Below, one piece after another: positions 6,951 through 9,076 of a stretch of 9,076 nucleotides of DNA. This DNA comes from Treponema sp. (lineage in GTDB: Bacteria > Spirochaetota > Spirochaetia > Treponematales > Breznakiellaceae): the NCBI GenBank assembly GCA_031259515.1, contig JAIRLK010000063.1:1-9076 (forward strand), read 5' to 3'. A program made the position numbers and the translations under genes. The notes under the pieces are model-generated. The model ran no database searches. It had not been told where the DNA came from and saw only the letters and a program-made list of their open reading frames with translations. Positions within the stretch are counted from its first letter, which is position 1. Each line of letters starts with the position of its first letter.

Positions 6951-7022
6951 GTGGATAAAATTTTTATAGATACAAATATATTTATTTATACAATTGACCA
7001 GTATGATATAAAAAAACAAAAA
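6951..7022 (+). pseudogene. N-terminal fragment of a PIN-domain (VapC-type) toxin gene
   Basis: The GTG at 6951 has AGGGAG (6936-6941) nine bases upstream. The first 24 residues include IFIDTNIFIYTID and then YDIKKQK. This is the characteristic opening of PIN-domain RNases: Asp7 is the first metal-binding acidic residue, within the DTNxxxY pattern. The remaining 100 or so residues of a PIN domain, with the other acidic residues, are absent. From codon 25 the frame becomes a lipoprotein signal peptide. Only 12 of these 72 bases are G or C, far below the flanks, so the fragment looks foreign. No antitoxin gene is visible upstream; the 33-codon frame from the ATG at 6868 that overlaps the GTG has no recognisable antitoxin features. 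It is probably a relic, though its start site may still be used by the downstream reading frame. Confidence 0.6.
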
Positions 7023-9076
7023 GTGGTCAAGCGGACAAAAGTATTTGCGTTGTTGCTTTTAAGCCTCTTATCTTCCTGCGCCCTATCTAAGGCAATATAT
7101 CTTGGCAATGGATACCCTGACAGGGCCGCGCCGCAATCGGCGGATACGCCGGCTGATGACGAAAATATAAACGGCGTTTTTCCCGAAGCGGTGTATATCA
7201 AGACGCGCGCGCAGACCTTTAACACGTACCACTATTATATCCTGAATGACGGCCTGATATGGTACAAAAGCATAGACGGCGCGAAGGAGCCGGCAGGCTG
7301 GACGCTATTTGACAAGACCGGACTCCCTCATAATTCATGGAAACCCGGCTTTAACAAGCCGGAAAAAATCACCGAAATATCCGCCGACGCGGATGAACTG
7401 GTTGCCCTTTCGGAGGAGGGCGGCTTTTACCGGTACTGCTTTGATAAAACAATCGCCCATAATAGCGGCGTATGGCTTGACCGGCAGGGCTGGCCGGACG
7501 GCGAGCAGCTTTTTCTTGACAGGCGTACCGCAAAAAATTTGTCGTGGGCATTGGGAAAACGCAACGTCCATGTCTTGTATTACGAGGACGCTTTCGGCAA
7601 TCAGCACCATAACGGCACGATGGAAATCGCTACGACATACGTTTTGTTGGACGGCGGTAAGGAAATCTGTTACGCCGACACGGGGCTTCCGTCCGATTTT
7701 TCGCGGAACTATTCGGGGCCGGAACGGGGCGCTTTCAAGGCGGTCGCGCTGTCGGCGAGCGCGTCGACCATGTTAGTCATAAACGAGGCTGGCGAAATGT
7801 ATACCCGCCTTGCCGACTTTGATACGATTGGTTGCGACCCATTATGGTTCAAGTACACGTATATTCCCTACAAATCTGATTTACAGGGCACGGATTATTT
7901 TTCCAATCTGAACGAATGGGGACTCCCGGCGGAAGACTGGCGGGCGCAGCCCCGTATCCCGCTCGCCGAGGATGCCGCAATCACCCGCCATATCACGATT
8001 CTGCAAAACGGGCAGGGTAACGGGGCGCGGGAACTGCGGGTCGCCGGTCTTAACGAGGCTGGCGAAACCGGATACTGGACCAAGGCCGTTTTTGACGACG
8101 CGTGGGAATTCAAACCTGTTCCGATGTATTTTAGTGAAGAGGCTATGTTGAAAGCCGCAGTGTCTGCCGTACCGGTTGCGGCGGCGCAGGCCGAACAGCC
8201 GCCTTCGATCGAACCGGATGTTTCGGGTGAGCGCGGACCTTCGCCGGACAAGCGCTACAGCGGCTATTTCTGGAACAACGGAAAAAAGGAACCAGAGTGG
8301 GAGTACGCTATTCCAAACTTCAATATGCTTGAGGGGGACTGCGATTTACAGATAACGTGGCGGGGCGAGAACTGTACGCTGAAACTGCATCCTGTCGAGA
8401 TGTGGACGTACATTAAACGCGACTATCTACCGGGAAGAACCGGCTCGCCTAAAATGTTTCTGGTAACGCTGGAAATTCCGCAAAACGCTTTTGACGGGCT
8501 TTCCGAACATTTTACCGCGCTGCTTACACAAAAATACGCAAGGAACGATAAAAAACTGTTTCAGTATACAATGTCCGCATCGGAACGTTATGTGTTGATG
8601 CGGGAAAGGGGCGGTACGGACGCGGCGCTTTTTTTGACAGACGGGAAAACATCCAGGCGCTATCACGAATTCCGGCATTTCCGTCTTGTCGAAAATTTTG
8701 AAGAAATACGGCGTTATCATTCGCCAGAACTCACAATAAGCGGTGAAACGATACCGACGCGCAAAGAATTGATTCAAAAAATCGAAGCGAACAAAATATT
8801 TCGCGATGAATTAAAGTATAAGATTCGCTCAATAAAATGGTCGCAACTTACCGCTTTCAAGTTTAATTTTGGTTATCTGCCTGTTCATTATAGCGCCAAA
8901 TTTTCCCCGTTGCGTTTCGTAGATATGCCAAAAATCCGCACCATTACCGCTTTCGGCGATAGAATCATTTTGGAAAACAGCACCTATATAAATACTGTTT
9001 CCAATACCCGCATCTGGCTGTATGAAAAAATCATCGGACTGCTGGAAGCGCGTCTGCTATATTACCGTGATATTGC
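7023..9076 (+). CDS. Large uncharacterised spirochaete-type lipoprotein, C-terminus beyond window
   Basis: I do not recognise a named family. From the GTG at 7023 the protein begins with a basic stretch, a leucine-rich core and LLSSC, a convincing lipobox, predicting signal peptidase II cleavage before Cys19 and membrane anchoring. The frame is also open upstream to the GTG at 6951, so the expressed form may carry 24 extra residues. With numbering from 6951, residues 90-390 contain four repeats that open with an aromatic or hydrophobic patch and G-[LW]-P (124-126, 180-182, 245-247, 324-326) and continue with a hydrophobic strand. NEAGE follows in the last two (278-282, 368-372). The pattern suggests beta-propeller blades. 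Residues about 402-434 form an Ala/Pro-rich linker before a second, unrecognised domain with many aromatic and charged residues. There is no stop before the right edge after about 684 residues. Codon use fits a real gene. Confidence 0.8.
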   Translation, partial: MVKRTKVFALLLLSLLSSCALSKAIYLGNGYPDRAAPQSADTPADDENINGVFPEAVYIKTRAQTFNTYHYYILNDGLIWYKSIDGAKEPAGWTLFDKTGLPHNSWKPGFNKPEKITEISADADELVALSEEGGFYRYCFDKTIAHNSGVWLDRQGWPDGEQLFLDRRTAKNLSWALGKRNVHVLYYEDAFGNQHHNGTMEIATTYVLLDGGKEICYADTGLPSDFSRNYSGPERGAFKAVALSASASTMLVINEAGEMYTRLADFDTIGCDPLWFKYTYIPYKSDLQGTDYFSNLNEWGLPAEDWRAQPRIPLAEDAAITRHITILQNGQGNGARELRVAGLNEAGETGYWTKAVFDDAWEFKPVPMYFSEEAMLKAAVSAVPVAAAQAEQPPSIEPDVSGERGPSPDKRYSGYFWNNGKKEPEWEYAIPNFNMLEGDCDLQITWRGENCTLKLHPVEMWTYIKRDYLPGRTGSPKMFLVTLEIPQNAFDGLSEHFTALLTQKYARNDKKLFQYTMSASERYVLMRERGGTDAALFLTDGKTSRRYHEFRHFRLVENFEEIRRYHSPELTISGETIPTRKELIQKIEANKIFRDELKYKIRSIKWSQLTAFKFNFGYLPVHYSAKFSPLRFVDMPKIRTITAFGDRIILENSTYINTVSNTRIWLYEKIIGLLEARLLYYRDI
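7320..8067 (+). repeat. Four divergent G-[LW]-P protein repeats, propeller-like
   Basis: Within the lipoprotein the segments starting near FDKTGLP, LDRQGWP, YADTGLP and LNEWGLP each lead into a hydrophobic strand and a turn such as SEEGG or NEAGE. Spacing between the GLP motifs is 56, 65 and 79 residues. At DNA level the last two repeats share an exact 16-base match at 7782-7797 and 8052-8067. The divergence elsewhere indicates an old duplication of blades. Confidence 0.5.

Noticed and set aside
7335..8777. Several minus-strand open frames of 60-118 codons opposite the lipoprotein gene
   Set aside because: No ribosome sites or recognisable domains, and the plus-strand frame is continuous across all of them.

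Overview
The window looks like chromosomal DNA from a spirochaete, most likely a Treponema-type host-associated species. This is an inference. It rests on an ABC transporter operon with the same gene order as the treponemal purine-nucleoside (PnrA) and riboflavin (Rfu) uptake systems, on a large treponeme-style uncharacterised lipoprotein, and on a moderately high GC content. There are no rRNA or tRNA genes, CRISPR arrays or complete mobile elements.

Layout. From position 1 to 6777 every gene is on the minus strand. A sodium:solute symporter gene starts at 1088 and runs off the left edge. It has its own promoter, and an 8-bp inverted repeat brackets the -10 box. To its right, reading from 5948 down to 1222, lies a four-gene ABC importer operon: substrate-binding protein of the BMP/PnrA family, fused double ATPase, permease 1, permease 2. 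A sigma70-type promoter and a structured leader of about 100 nt precede it. A GC hairpin separates the binding protein from the ATPase, and the last three genes overlap (8 nt, then 4 nt), so they should be translationally coupled. Upstream of the operon is a flavodoxin-fold NAD(P)H oxidoreductase (6777-6163) with its own promoter. Facing away from it on the plus strand, an open frame runs from 6951 off the right edge. It starts as the first 24 residues of a PIN-domain (VapC-like) toxin and continues directly into a lipoprotein signal peptide and a long uncharacterised protein with four propeller-like repeats.

How the genes work together. The binding protein captures a small molecule (nucleoside or riboflavin-like by family). 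The two permeases form the channel and the tandem ATPase powers import. The symporter is a second, sodium-driven uptake system and has a separate promoter.

The two most notable points are an in-frame TGA at codon 309 of permease 1, while the original stop still overlaps the next gene's start, and the very AT-rich PIN fragment fused in frame to the lipoprotein gene. Both suggest recent gene damage or rearrangement; the TGA could also be a sequencing error.
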